Assembly: GCF_026870155.1 (NCBI RefSeq)
Contig: NZ_CP113975.1
Coordinates: 620,001-684,000 of the forward strand
Length of the DNA stretch: 64,000 bases
Source: Flavobacterium marginilacus
Lineage (GTDB): Bacteria; Bacteroidota; Bacteroidia; Flavobacteriales; Flavobacteriaceae
Direction of reading: 5' to 3'
Shown: in pieces, positions 19,034 through 27,164 of the stretch
Layout: each line of letters begins with the position of its first letter
Position numbering within the stretch: position 1 is the first letter of the stretch
Notes under the pieces: model-generated
What the model saw: the letters and a program-made list of their open reading frames with translations, nothing else
What the model was told of the DNA's origin: nothing
The model's database searches: none
Translations under genes and position numbers: made by a program

Positions 19034-19759
19034 TTATTCGAAATATTTTTTTAGGCAATCGACCCAGATTTGATATCCTTTTTCATTTAGATGTATGCCG
19101 TCAGTACTTAGTTCTTTTTGCATTAAATCATCTTTGCCGGCAAACAGAATATGTGTTTCTATTAATGTAAATACGCCCTTTCTCTTATGTTTTCTAATAA
19201 TATCATTCGTCAGCTTTATACGTGCTGCCTGATTGACTTTATTGGTTGGAAAAATTGTTTGTACAAATATCTTGGTTTTTGGATTCTGCTGATGAATTAT
19301 TTTTGTGATTTGAATGATATTCTTCGCGGTGCGCTCAGGTGATAATGTATCGTTTAATAAATCGTTAATACCTATTTCAATAAATACCGCAGTTGGTTTT
19401 ATGTAATTTATTTCACCCAGTCGTGCTATTAGGCCATCAGTAACATCACCAGCTATTCCTCTGTTTTTAATGGCTTTATTATTCAAACGTTCTCCCCAGT
19501 TTCTTCCTTGCGAAGTAATGCTGTTGCCTGCAAAAACAATGTCATGTAACTGCAGAGGATTTGCTTTGAAACTTTTAATCATTTTGGGATAATTCTTGCT
19601 GGTCCATTCGTTATGTGTTGGAATAGATAAGTCAGCCGAAGGATACAGACTGTCGGGTATTGTCAGAATTGTATCGGATGCTTGTGTTTTTCCAACTTTT
19701 GAATTGGAGGAGCAGGCAGCTAAAGCAATTGAAAGTACAAGAATTAAATATTTTTTCAT
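19034..19759 (-). CDS. SGNH/GDSL-type esterase lipoprotein
   Basis: 241 residues with a lipobox (ALAACSSN, Cys about 16). SGNH blocks are intact: DIVFAGNSIT (nucleophile Ser), NRGIAGDVTDG, EIGINDL (block III Asn) and STDGIHLNEKGYQIW (Asp and His). It is a surface or periplasmic esterase, probably a deacetylase of pectic oligosaccharides given two acetylesterase genes of other types nearby. It lies 39 bp after the CE2-like esterase gene on the same strand, so the two likely form one transcript. Confidence 0.85.
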   Translation of the reverse strand: MKKYLILVLSIALAACSSNSKVGKTQASDTILTIPDSLYPSADLSIPTHNEWTSKNYPKMIKSFKANPLQLHDIVFAGNSITSQGRNWGERLNNKAIKNRGIAGDVTDGLIARLGEINYIKPTAVFIEIGINDLLNDTLSPERTAKNIIQITKIIHQQNPKTKIFVQTIFPTNKVNQAARIKLTNDIIRKHKRKGVFTLIETHILFAGKDDLMQKELSTDGIHLNEKGYQIWVDCLKKYFE

Positions 19760-19798
19760 GGATTTAGATTAGGATATTTTGTATTCACTATTTAGGGA

Positions 19799-20881
19799 TT
19801 ACCATTTAATATTTTTATCTATAAATCCAATTAAATCATCTGCCATCATTTGCTGTTCTTGTTTATTTGGGTGGGCTCCTGTATTTTTATAAGGAAAAAT
19901 CAAACTATAAATTTTACTATCATTTATTCTTTCAACAGCTTGCTTAATATAGTTAGGCCATTTGGAGCCCGCTTTTGTGGCATCCATATTTCCCAAGGCA
20001 CAAATGATGTGAGCATTTGGATATTTGATTCTGATTGAACTAATAAAATTTTGATACGCCAAAATGGTAAACTCATCCGTTGGTTTGGAAGTGCCAAACC
20101 TAGAAATAAATTGTTCATTTTTAGGCATGTTGACAATCCATGAATCATTCTGAAAGAGATTGACCACAACCACATCGGGAGTGTATTGAGTGAAATCCCA
20201 TTTACTATTCGGATCCATAGGGTTTAGCCTATCATATATTTCGGGCATAATTTCTGGAAACCAGCTAACCATAATGCCAATACCGCTGCGAGCAATACAG
20301 GAATATTGTGCGTTATAATGGCGAGCTGTCAAAGCTGCATAAGTGTAATAATTATTGAAAGTTTCTGGTTTTCCAGAATCCTGACCTCCTTTTTCAACAT
20401 CCACGCCATGCCCAGCTGTAATGGAGTTGCCGTAAAATTCGATTTTTCTTTTTAGAGGTTTATTGGGAGTATTGATTTTAGACTTACCATCAATTTGAAA
20501 TCCATAAAAAATATTTTCGGAGGTATTGTTTGAAAGTTTATAAAGCTGCAAAGTATGATTTCCAGAAGAAAGTCCGCTTGCCAGAGATACTGTTGTTTTC
20601 ATAGTATCTGATTTAAACTTAAATGCGTGCTCGGCATCATTATCAATAATGGCATAAAAATAACCGACTTCATTACGTGACTTTAAACTGGCGGAAATCC
20701 TTGATCCTTTAAAATTAATAGCTGCTGAAGTTCCTGGCCAGTAAAAACAGGCTGAATCTTGTGCTAACTTTACACGTCCCATATAAGTGATGCTTTTGTC
20801 ACTTGGTTTAATTTGTAACTGGCTAAATCCATTTAAGCTCAGCAATAAAACAGCCGCAAACGTAATTTTTCTTATCAGCAT
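19799..20881 (-). CDS. CE2-like two-domain carbohydrate esterase
   Basis: 360 residues with a signal peptide (about 1-20). An N-terminal beta-sandwich (about 25-140) with YMGRVKLAQDSACFYWPGTSAAINFKG resembles the CE2 jelly-roll domain. The C-terminal SGNH domain starts at KIEFYGNSITAGHGV (nucleophile Ser) and ends at the NTGAHPNKQEQQMMADDL segment, which supplies the His. Family enzymes deacetylate xylan, mannan or related polymers; here the target is presumably acetylated pectin. A putative terminator lies just upstream (20964-21010), so the gene may have its own promoter in the 170-bp gap. Confidence 0.8.
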   Translation of the reverse strand: MLIRKITFAAVLLLSLNGFSQLQIKPSDKSITYMGRVKLAQDSACFYWPGTSAAINFKGSRISASLKSRNEVGYFYAIIDNDAEHAFKFKSDTMKTTVSLASGLSSGNHTLQLYKLSNNTSENIFYGFQIDGKSKINTPNKPLKRKIEFYGNSITAGHGVDVEKGGQDSGKPETFNNYYTYAALTARHYNAQYSCIARSGIGIMVSWFPEIMPEIYDRLNPMDPNSKWDFTQYTPDVVVVNLFQNDSWIVNMPKNEQFISRFGTSKPTDEFTILAYQNFISSIRIKYPNAHIICALGNMDATKAGSKWPNYIKQAVERINDSKIYSLIFPYKNTGAHPNKQEQQMMADDLIGFIDKNIKW

Positions 20882-20963
20882 GAATAATGGTTTATCGGTT
20901 TAAAATAAAGAATTTAAGAATAATAAATTTAGAAAATATAATTTTCAGTCTTTAAAAAACAAA

Positions 20964-21010
20964 CCAGAGTTTTACAAATTATAAAAAGAGTATAATTTGT
21001 GAATCTCTGG
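20964..21010 (-). terminator. Putative terminator after the tandem acetylesterase gene
   Basis: Read on the minus strand, CCAGAG pairs with CTCTGG at the two ends of the region, with an inner stem of about 10 AT pairs (ACAAATTATA/TATAATTTGT), followed by TTTGTTTTTT. It lies 42 bp beyond the stop codon at 21052. Confidence 0.55.
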
Positions 21011-21051
21011 TAAAAAAAATCGCAATGCTGAAGGCTCTAGTCTAAAGCTTT

Positions 21052-22566
21052 TTATTCCTTCTTTTTCGGAATCTCAATATAATCCCTCAAAGCACATTTT
21101 TTTAAGTTTTTAATGCTTTCAGCTGCGGTCAGTGCATTAAAATCGGCTCCTTCAGGACCAGTATGTGTATGGTCTTTAGGGAAAAAAGCACTTACTTTTT
21201 CTTTACCTAATTCTTCATATTTTTTGGCGATAATCACATTTAGATCAATAAAATCAGCGCCTTGATTTTCGGCAGCTGTTTTAGACCAAAGGTTGTAACT
21301 CTCATCTCTAAGTTCAGGTTTTCCGTTCGGCCATTCGTTTCGTACGGTCTGGCTCATCACAATTGGGATTGCTCCTTTTTCTTTGGCTTCTTTGATATAA
21401 GTTTCAATATAAGAGCCAAAAGAGCGAACTGTTTCTTTAATACTGTCGGCACGGTTTACAATTTGTGTTTCTGTACCGTTTCCTTTTAGAGAACCTCTGA
21501 ATTTATCTTTGTCAACAGCACCTGCATCATTATGTCCAAACTGGATAATTACAAAATTACCAGGTTGCAATTGTTCTCGGACTTCCTTCCATAAACCCTC
21601 AAATTCATAGGTACGGCTGCTTCGTCCGCCTCTTGCTTTATTGATTACATCGACACGCATTGTATCTACATATTTTGGGAAAGCAACTCCCCAGCCTACG
21701 GCATTTTCATTGTTGCCATTGTTTGCCATCGTAGAATCGCCAATCAAAAAGATTTTTTTCTTTTTTGGAAGTTTAATTTTCGGATCTGCTAAAACATATT
21801 TGCTCAATGAATTGTTTTTTTTGAGTTCACCTGCAATTACTGTAGCTGATAAAACAGCTCCTTTTGCCGAGGTATGCGTATGGTCTCTTTCATAAAAATA
21901 GGTTCCCATTACTTTTTCTTGTCCTATTTTGTCTAATGCTGAAGACATACCGGCATTCAGATCAATGAATGCTGCTTTTTCCTGCTCAGCAATTTGTTTT
22001 GCCCATAAACCATACGATTCGTTGTTGCGGAGAACTTTTCCGTCTTTCCAGTCGTTTCTTGGAATTGGTGAAAAAACCACAGGAATGGCTCCTTTTGATT
22101 TGGCATCCTGTACTAATTTTCGAATGTACCAGCCATACGTATGAACGATTTCGTGTTTGTGGGTTAACAGATTGTCAATTTCTTCGGTTTCGTTGCCAAT
22201 GCCTTTAATCGTTCCTCTGGCTCTTGTTGTATCATTTATGGTACCGTTATCATTATGTCCAAATTGAATAAAGACATAATCGCCTTTTTTGAGCTGTTTA
22301 AAAACAGGTTCCCATAATCCTTTGTACTGAAAACTTCGGCTGCTGGTTCCTCCCAAAGCATGGTTTTGAATAGCAACTTTGGTGGTATCCAAAAATTGGC
22401 CAATAAAATCGCCCCAGCCCCAAAGACCGCCGTCTCCTTTTCCGCTTCCATTTTTTACAGTAGAATCGCCGACTATAAAAATGGTTGGTTTGGTTTCCGT
22501 TTTTTGGGTGAAATTAAAAAAAAGTACTGTAGCATACAGTAAAGCCATTAATCGTATAATTTTCAT
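21052..22566 (-). CDS. Tandem CE12 rhamnogalacturonan acetylesterase (two SGNH domains)
   Basis: 504 residues with a signal peptide (about 1-22) and two complete CE12-type domains. Domain 1 (about 27-250) has IFIVGDSTVKNGSG, GGTSSRS, FIQFGHNDNG and DHTHTSAKGA. Domain 2 (about 265-495) has IFLIGDSTMANNGN, GGRSSRTYE, IIQFGHNDAG and DHTHTGPEGA. Both keep Ser, Gly, Asn, Asp and His. CE12 enzymes remove acetyl groups from galacturonate in rhamnogalacturonan-I and so open the backbone to PL11. Single-domain enzymes are about 230-260 residues, so this is an internal duplication that may give two specificities or higher avidity. It follows GH2 by 60 bp. Confidence 0.9.
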   Translation of the reverse strand: MKIIRLMALLYATVLFFNFTQKTETKPTIFIVGDSTVKNGSGKGDGGLWGWGDFIGQFLDTTKVAIQNHALGGTSSRSFQYKGLWEPVFKQLKKGDYVFIQFGHNDNGTINDTTRARGTIKGIGNETEEIDNLLTHKHEIVHTYGWYIRKLVQDAKSKGAIPVVFSPIPRNDWKDGKVLRNNESYGLWAKQIAEQEKAAFIDLNAGMSSALDKIGQEKVMGTYFYERDHTHTSAKGAVLSATVIAGELKKNNSLSKYVLADPKIKLPKKKKIFLIGDSTMANNGNNENAVGWGVAFPKYVDTMRVDVINKARGGRSSRTYEFEGLWKEVREQLQPGNFVIIQFGHNDAGAVDKDKFRGSLKGNGTETQIVNRADSIKETVRSFGSYIETYIKEAKEKGAIPIVMSQTVRNEWPNGKPELRDESYNLWSKTAAENQGADFIDLNVIIAKKYEELGKEKVSAFFPKDHTHTGPEGADFNALTAAESIKNLKKCALRDYIEIPKKKE

Positions 22567-22626
22567 AATGTATTTGTATTTGTTTTTATTTATATCAGAC
22601 AGAGATTCTTGAACTCAGCTTATTTC

Positions 22627-25488
22627 TTAATTATTATTTCTAAAATCAAACCAAAGATTCATTGATATTCCATCATCTCCTTTTTTGATGCGGATATTTG
22701 TCGGCTGGCTTTCTGGTCCCTGCTGTTCCAATGGTTTGAAATCTCTCATCGCCGGAATTTCATACATAAAAGAAATGTCTCCTTCCGGAAAATCCGGCTG
22801 CGGGTTACTTCCCGGAAAACCATTTTTCGGTAAATCAGGTGTGAATAATCTCAGAAACAAATTATCAGATTCGCTAAAAACTTTAAATGACGATGTACCT
22901 GCTTTTAGATTGGCTCCCAATAAATTGGCATGATAACCTTTGAATTCCGGATAAACCAAATTTTCAAAACTTTCGCCAGTTATCGTGGTGTTGTAATTCT
23001 TTTCCCAAACACCGTAAGTTGTTCCTTTGATTCTGTTTTTCCAAACGTGGTAAGGACCTCTTCCGAACCATTTTATTCCCGTAACTTCCTTTTCAGGGAA
23101 ACTGAATGTGATTCCGAATGAATTAATTTTATCTTCAAAATAAGCGCCGTCAAAACCGCCTGCATTTTCTGCATTTTTCAAAGCAAGAAGTTCCATTTTA
23201 AATCTTCCGTCAGGACACATAATCCATTTTATAGAGTTTAATCCGCCGGAATAAGTAACTGTACAGACTGCATTCTCGCCTTCCTGCAAAATCTGTACCT
23301 CTTTTAGTTTGGATTTCATCCCGATAGGACGCGGACCGTTTGTCAATGGAATTACGGTAACTCCGTTTTTAACCGTCAGGATTTCTCCAGTGGTACTGTC
23401 CAAAGTCACGGTAACATTATCGCCGCTTAAAACAATATTATTTCCATTTCGGGTAGCTGTGGCTTTTGTTTTAACTGTTTTTGATGCTAAAAATTTAGAA
23501 GCAAAATAGCTGGCTTTATGAATAGGCCAGGTCCAAGTATAGATTTCTTTGCCATATAAATCATTTGCAGTAATTGATAAAACATCACCTTCTGTAAAGT
23601 TAGCAGGAACAGCGAACTTAATTTTGCGGGTTTCGCCGGGTTCAATGCTTGGAATTTCAATTTTACCCGAGCTTAGTATTTTTGAAACACCATCAGTATA
23701 AAGAACATCTGCATCCGATTTCATTATTTTATATTCCATTTTGCAGGAATTCAAATTGCTGAACAGATAATCATTGGTTATCAAAAAGGAGCCGTCAAAA
23801 GCATCTGTTACTTGCTTTGGAGCAAATTGAATAGGTGCCCAGACTTCTTTTACCGTATAATAACTTCCTTCTCTTTCTCGGTGCGGACCTAAAATTCCGT
23901 CAGCAGCCAAAGAGCCTTTGGAGTCAAATTTTACATCACCTTTCCAGTCTGAACGAAAAACAGCTTCGTCCAGCATTGCCCACATAAATCCTCCGGCAAA
24001 CAAAGGACTTTGTTTGTAACGCGTCCAGAAATCTTCAAGAGCAGCTCCGTGTCCGTTGTCGTAAGTTCCGTGCATGAATTCGGTTGGGAAAAACACGTTT
24101 TCTCCGCTGTTGAATCGGTGCATACCCGTTAAATAAGTAGGATAATGGTGCGTATCCCAGCCATTAAAATCGGACCAAGGATGTACTACAATTCTTTTTT
24201 GCGGATCGAATTGATCGAATACTTTGTCCACTTCATAATTCCATCCTCCTTCATTACCATTGTCCCAAATAATTACAGACGGATGGTTGACATCTCTGGT
24301 AATCATTTCGGCAGCTAATTTTGTTCCTGTTTTGGTATCATAAGAGTTTTGCCATCCGGCTAATTCATTTAGAACAAACAGCCCCAAAGAGTCACAGACT
24401 TCCATGAAATGCTCGTCTGGCGGATAATGACCGCGGACTGCATTCATATTCATATCTTTCAATAGCTGGCCGTCTAACACACTGATGCGTCTGCTGGTGC
24501 TTCGTCCGCCTTCCGGCCAGAAGGAATGACGATTGATTCCTTTCATTATGATTTTGGTGCCATTCACATAAATGCCGTCTTTTTTCTTGAATTCTAAAGT
24601 TCTGAAACCAATTTTTTTGTCCAATTTGTGAAGTATAGTTCCGTTTTGTTTCAAAGACAGTTCTAAGCTGTACAAATTTGGAGTTTCCGGGTTCCATGGT
24701 TTAATATCTTTCCATTGGGCAGCGATGGTTTCTTTGATGCTTTTTGCCTTAACAGGAAAAGTGAATGTTTGAAAAATTTCACCGTTCAATCCTTTCAAAC
24801 CAGCTTCTACAACCGTGTTTTTAGGAATGTTTTTAAGGTTCATATCAATAGTGATCGAACCGTCCATTTTTGGGTTTACGGCAATATGCTGAATTTGTGT
24901 TTTTGGAGATACTTCCAGCCATACCGGACGATAAATACCGCCAAAAAGCCACCAGTCTGCTCTGCGTTCTGCAGCATTAACCGAATTATTGTTCGAATGT
25001 TTCCATACATGAACTTCCAGCGTGTTTTTGGTGCCAAATTTTACTAAAGAAGTAATATCATATTTAAATTCGTAGAAACCGCCCTGATGAATTTCTCCTG
25101 CCAGTTTTCCGTTAATTTTTACTTCAGTGTCTGTCATTGCTCCGCCAAAAGCAATAACTACTTCTTTGTCTTTATAATCATTTGGAACATCAAATACATA
25201 TTTATAAAGCCCTTCTTCTTTGCTGGGCTCTTTTTGGTTGAGTTCTTTATACCATCTTCCATAAGTGTACTCGCCAAAACCTTCTAATTCCCATTGAGAA
25301 GGAACGTTGATCGTGGTCCACTTTTTGCTGTTATTGCCATCTGTACAATAAAAATCCCATTGTACCGGGTGTTCAAAATCTTTTCCGGAAAGGAAAACTT
25401 TTTCCGTTTGCTGTGCAGAACTGTTTTGCGCCGAAAAGGCAGTTACAGCCGCAATAAAAAGAAATTGTAAAGTTTGTTGTATTTTCAT
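22627..25488 (-). CDS. GH2 family beta-galactosidase-like enzyme
   Basis: 953 residues from the ATG at 25488; the frame opens at a TTG (25503), but the ATG starts a clean signal peptide. Order: sugar-binding jelly roll (WTTINVPSQWELEGFG, RADWWLFGGIYRPVWLE), Ig-like domain, then the barrel with IMKGINRHSFWPEGGRS, WDNGNEGGWN (acid/base Glu) and FFPTEFMHG (probable nucleophile Glu), and a C-terminal beta-sandwich with FGRGPYHVWKNR. GH2 includes beta-galactosidases, beta-glucuronidases and other activities. In this setting removal of galactose or glucuronate side chains is likely. It is placed between two acetylesterase genes, 20 bp after the upstream one. Confidence 0.88.
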   Translation of the reverse strand: MKIQQTLQFLFIAAVTAFSAQNSSAQQTEKVFLSGKDFEHPVQWDFYCTDGNNSKKWTTINVPSQWELEGFGEYTYGRWYKELNQKEPSKEEGLYKYVFDVPNDYKDKEVVIAFGGAMTDTEVKINGKLAGEIHQGGFYEFKYDITSLVKFGTKNTLEVHVWKHSNNNSVNAAERRADWWLFGGIYRPVWLEVSPKTQIQHIAVNPKMDGSITIDMNLKNIPKNTVVEAGLKGLNGEIFQTFTFPVKAKSIKETIAAQWKDIKPWNPETPNLYSLELSLKQNGTILHKLDKKIGFRTLEFKKKDGIYVNGTKIIMKGINRHSFWPEGGRSTSRRISVLDGQLLKDMNMNAVRGHYPPDEHFMEVCDSLGLFVLNELAGWQNSYDTKTGTKLAAEMITRDVNHPSVIIWDNGNEGGWNYEVDKVFDQFDPQKRIVVHPWSDFNGWDTHHYPTYLTGMHRFNSGENVFFPTEFMHGTYDNGHGAALEDFWTRYKQSPLFAGGFMWAMLDEAVFRSDWKGDVKFDSKGSLAADGILGPHREREGSYYTVKEVWAPIQFAPKQVTDAFDGSFLITNDYLFSNLNSCKMEYKIMKSDADVLYTDGVSKILSSGKIEIPSIEPGETRKIKFAVPANFTEGDVLSITANDLYGKEIYTWTWPIHKASYFASKFLASKTVKTKATATRNGNNIVLSGDNVTVTLDSTTGEILTVKNGVTVIPLTNGPRPIGMKSKLKEVQILQEGENAVCTVTYSGGLNSIKWIMCPDGRFKMELLALKNAENAGGFDGAYFEDKINSFGITFSFPEKEVTGIKWFGRGPYHVWKNRIKGTTYGVWEKNYNTTITGESFENLVYPEFKGYHANLLGANLKAGTSSFKVFSESDNLFLRLFTPDLPKNGFPGSNPQPDFPEGDISFMYEIPAMRDFKPLEQQGPESQPTNIRIKKGDDGISMNLWFDFRNNN

Positions 25489-25508
25489 TTTAAATGTATT
25501 CAAAAAAA

Positions 25509-26870
25509 TTAATTGCCATCAGGCTTTGCGATTTCAAAACGGGTACTCATTGGCAGAGTCCAATTTGAAATATAATTAGGCTGCTGGGGATTGTATTTTG
25601 GTGTCTGTTTCAATATATTTTTTTGTAAAGGTAAATTCAGATCGCGAATTCCCTTAATTATACAAAGCGCAATTTCATTGGCACCAAAACTATTAAAGTG
25701 GGTATTATCTTCTAATGCTTTTGTCTGCCCTGGAAAAGTATTGGCAGGATATTGTACAAAAGCTTTTCTAGAAACATCATCTCCCCATTTTTCATACAGC
25801 ACAGTTGTGATTTTAGTTACATCGATAAGGGGCACATTCATTTTTTTTGCAACGGCACGCATAGCATCAGGAAAATCACCGTGTGTTTCTTTTAATGTTC
25901 CATCAGAATTAAAGGCGCGGCGCTGTGTAGGGGTAACCAAAACAGGAAATGCACCTTTGTCCTTTGCTGTCTGAATAAATTCGGCTAATAAATCGGAGTA
26001 GGATTTCCAGGCAGTATTTTCAGGGCCTTTTATTTTTTCATCATTGTGGCCAAATTCAATAAACAAATAATCGCCAGCTTTAATCTGAGAACTTATTTTT
26101 AACAGACGGTTACTGCTTTTAAAAGAGCTTAAAGCAAGGCCAGAGCAGGCATAATTGGTAATAACAATATTCGTGTCGAAATATTGAGGAATCATCTGCC
26201 CCCAGGAAGCCCAAGGCTCTACATCCTGATCGGTTACAGTAGAATCGCCGGCCAGAAAAATGCTGGTTACTTTTTCAAGAGGAATAATTTCAATTTTTTG
26301 AACACAGGCAGATCCTAAAAATTCTAAGGTTAGTTTGTTATCCCAATTCAGGTCTCCTTTTTCGCGGTCTTTTAATTTTATCGAATTGGATTCATCAATG
26401 TAGCTGCTGCGTACGTTTACATTGAATTCCTGTACAGCAGATTTACCTTTTTTTATAGGAAGCTGGTCAATCATTATTCTTCGGGATTCAGCTTTTACAG
26501 TAATATTGGAGTCATTACTATTATTGGCCAAAGTGATTTTTACTTTGTAATTTCCTTCAGGAATTTTTACCGAAAAATAAGTGCTTTTGCTGATGTTTAA
26601 TCCAGTTGCTGTAAAGACTGCATTCGCATCTGTTTCAAAATCAAAACCATATCCGGTACTTTCTTCATATTTTGATGCAGTAAGTACATTAGTGAATTTG
26701 TTATTTTTTTTAGAAGATTCAAAATTAAAAACCTTTGGTTCAACGGGAACAGCTGTGCTTTTTGTATTGTTATTTTTTACAGTTTCAACATCATTTTTAC
26801 CCATTGATAAAAGAATATTTGAAGAACACAAAACCAATACAAGCAGTGTAAAGATTCTAAAAGGTTTCAT
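25509..26870 (-). CDS. CE12-type acetylesterase with N-terminal beta-sandwich module
   Basis: 453 residues with a signal peptide (about 1-24). Residues 45-190 form a beta-rich module (YFSVKIPEGNYKVKITLANN) that looks like a carbohydrate-binding domain. The SGNH esterase follows: IFLAGDSTVTDQDVEPWASWG, SGLALSSFKSS, FIEFGHNDEK and EDNTHFNSFGA. It should deacetylate rhamnogalacturonan. It is the promoter-proximal gene of an operon with GH2 and the tandem CE12. Its promoter has the TACAGGAT motif and a perfect -7 box. Confidence 0.87.
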   Translation of the reverse strand: MKPFRIFTLLVLVLCSSNILLSMGKNDVETVKNNNTKSTAVPVEPKVFNFESSKKNNKFTNVLTASKYEESTGYGFDFETDANAVFTATGLNISKSTYFSVKIPEGNYKVKITLANNSNDSNITVKAESRRIMIDQLPIKKGKSAVQEFNVNVRSSYIDESNSIKLKDREKGDLNWDNKLTLEFLGSACVQKIEIIPLEKVTSIFLAGDSTVTDQDVEPWASWGQMIPQYFDTNIVITNYACSGLALSSFKSSNRLLKISSQIKAGDYLFIEFGHNDEKIKGPENTAWKSYSDLLAEFIQTAKDKGAFPVLVTPTQRRAFNSDGTLKETHGDFPDAMRAVAKKMNVPLIDVTKITTVLYEKWGDDVSRKAFVQYPANTFPGQTKALEDNTHFNSFGANEIALCIIKGIRDLNLPLQKNILKQTPKYNPQQPNYISNWTLPMSTRFEIAKPDGN

Positions 26871-26897
26871 TTAATATAAATTTGGTTAATAGATTTT

Positions 26898-26934
26898 CAA
26901 AACTAACTTTTCGCTTTATAAATACTATCCTGTA
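26898..26934 (-). promoter_or_regulatory. Promoter of the acetylesterase-GH2-acetylesterase operon
   Basis: On the minus strand TACAGGAT starts at 26934 and TAGTTTTG (26905-26898), a perfect TAnnTTTG box, starts 29 bp later. The ATG is at 26870. The second upstream half-site is weak here. The region 26871-27164 serves two divergent operons. Confidence 0.75.
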
Positions 26935-26982
26935 CTATTAGGTTAGCCGAAAACGTTAAAAAAGTGCTGATTTTATATAAAT

Positions 26983-27000
26983 TGCGGGTAGGTACAGGAT
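26983..27000 (+). promoter_or_regulatory. TACAGGAT operator upstream of the DUF4450 gene
   Basis: TACAGGAT (26993-27000) is preceded 10 bp earlier by the weaker half TGCGGGTAGG. A -7 box at the expected distance (CAATATTG, 27022-27029) is poor. The gene starts at 27165, so the leader would be long. Confidence 0.55.
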
Positions 27001-27164
27001 AGAATTGTGTTTGAAAAACAGCAATATTGCGTTATTAATTATTATTTAAAGTGCGTTTTTTTTACTTTTTAGTAATTAGGAAGCTGATTTTAGTCTCTAT
27101 TTAAAGAGATATTTAATAGGAATAAAAAAATGTAGAAAAGTTTAATATTGCCTATAGACATTTT

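Noticed and set aside
22360..22612. Plus-strand frames across the start of the tandem CE12 gene
   Set aside because: Low-complexity Lys/Phe-rich translations opposite a clear signal peptide and SGNH motif.
24392..24697. Minus-strand frame of 101 codons within the GH2 gene
   Set aside because: It is a shifted frame of GH2 on the same strand; the GH2 frame keeps all catalytic motifs, so there is no frameshift.
27094..27109. Near-palindrome TCTCTATTTAAAGAGA upstream of the DUF4450 gene
   Set aside because: AT-rich and imperfect in the centre, not repeated elsewhere; no support as an operator.
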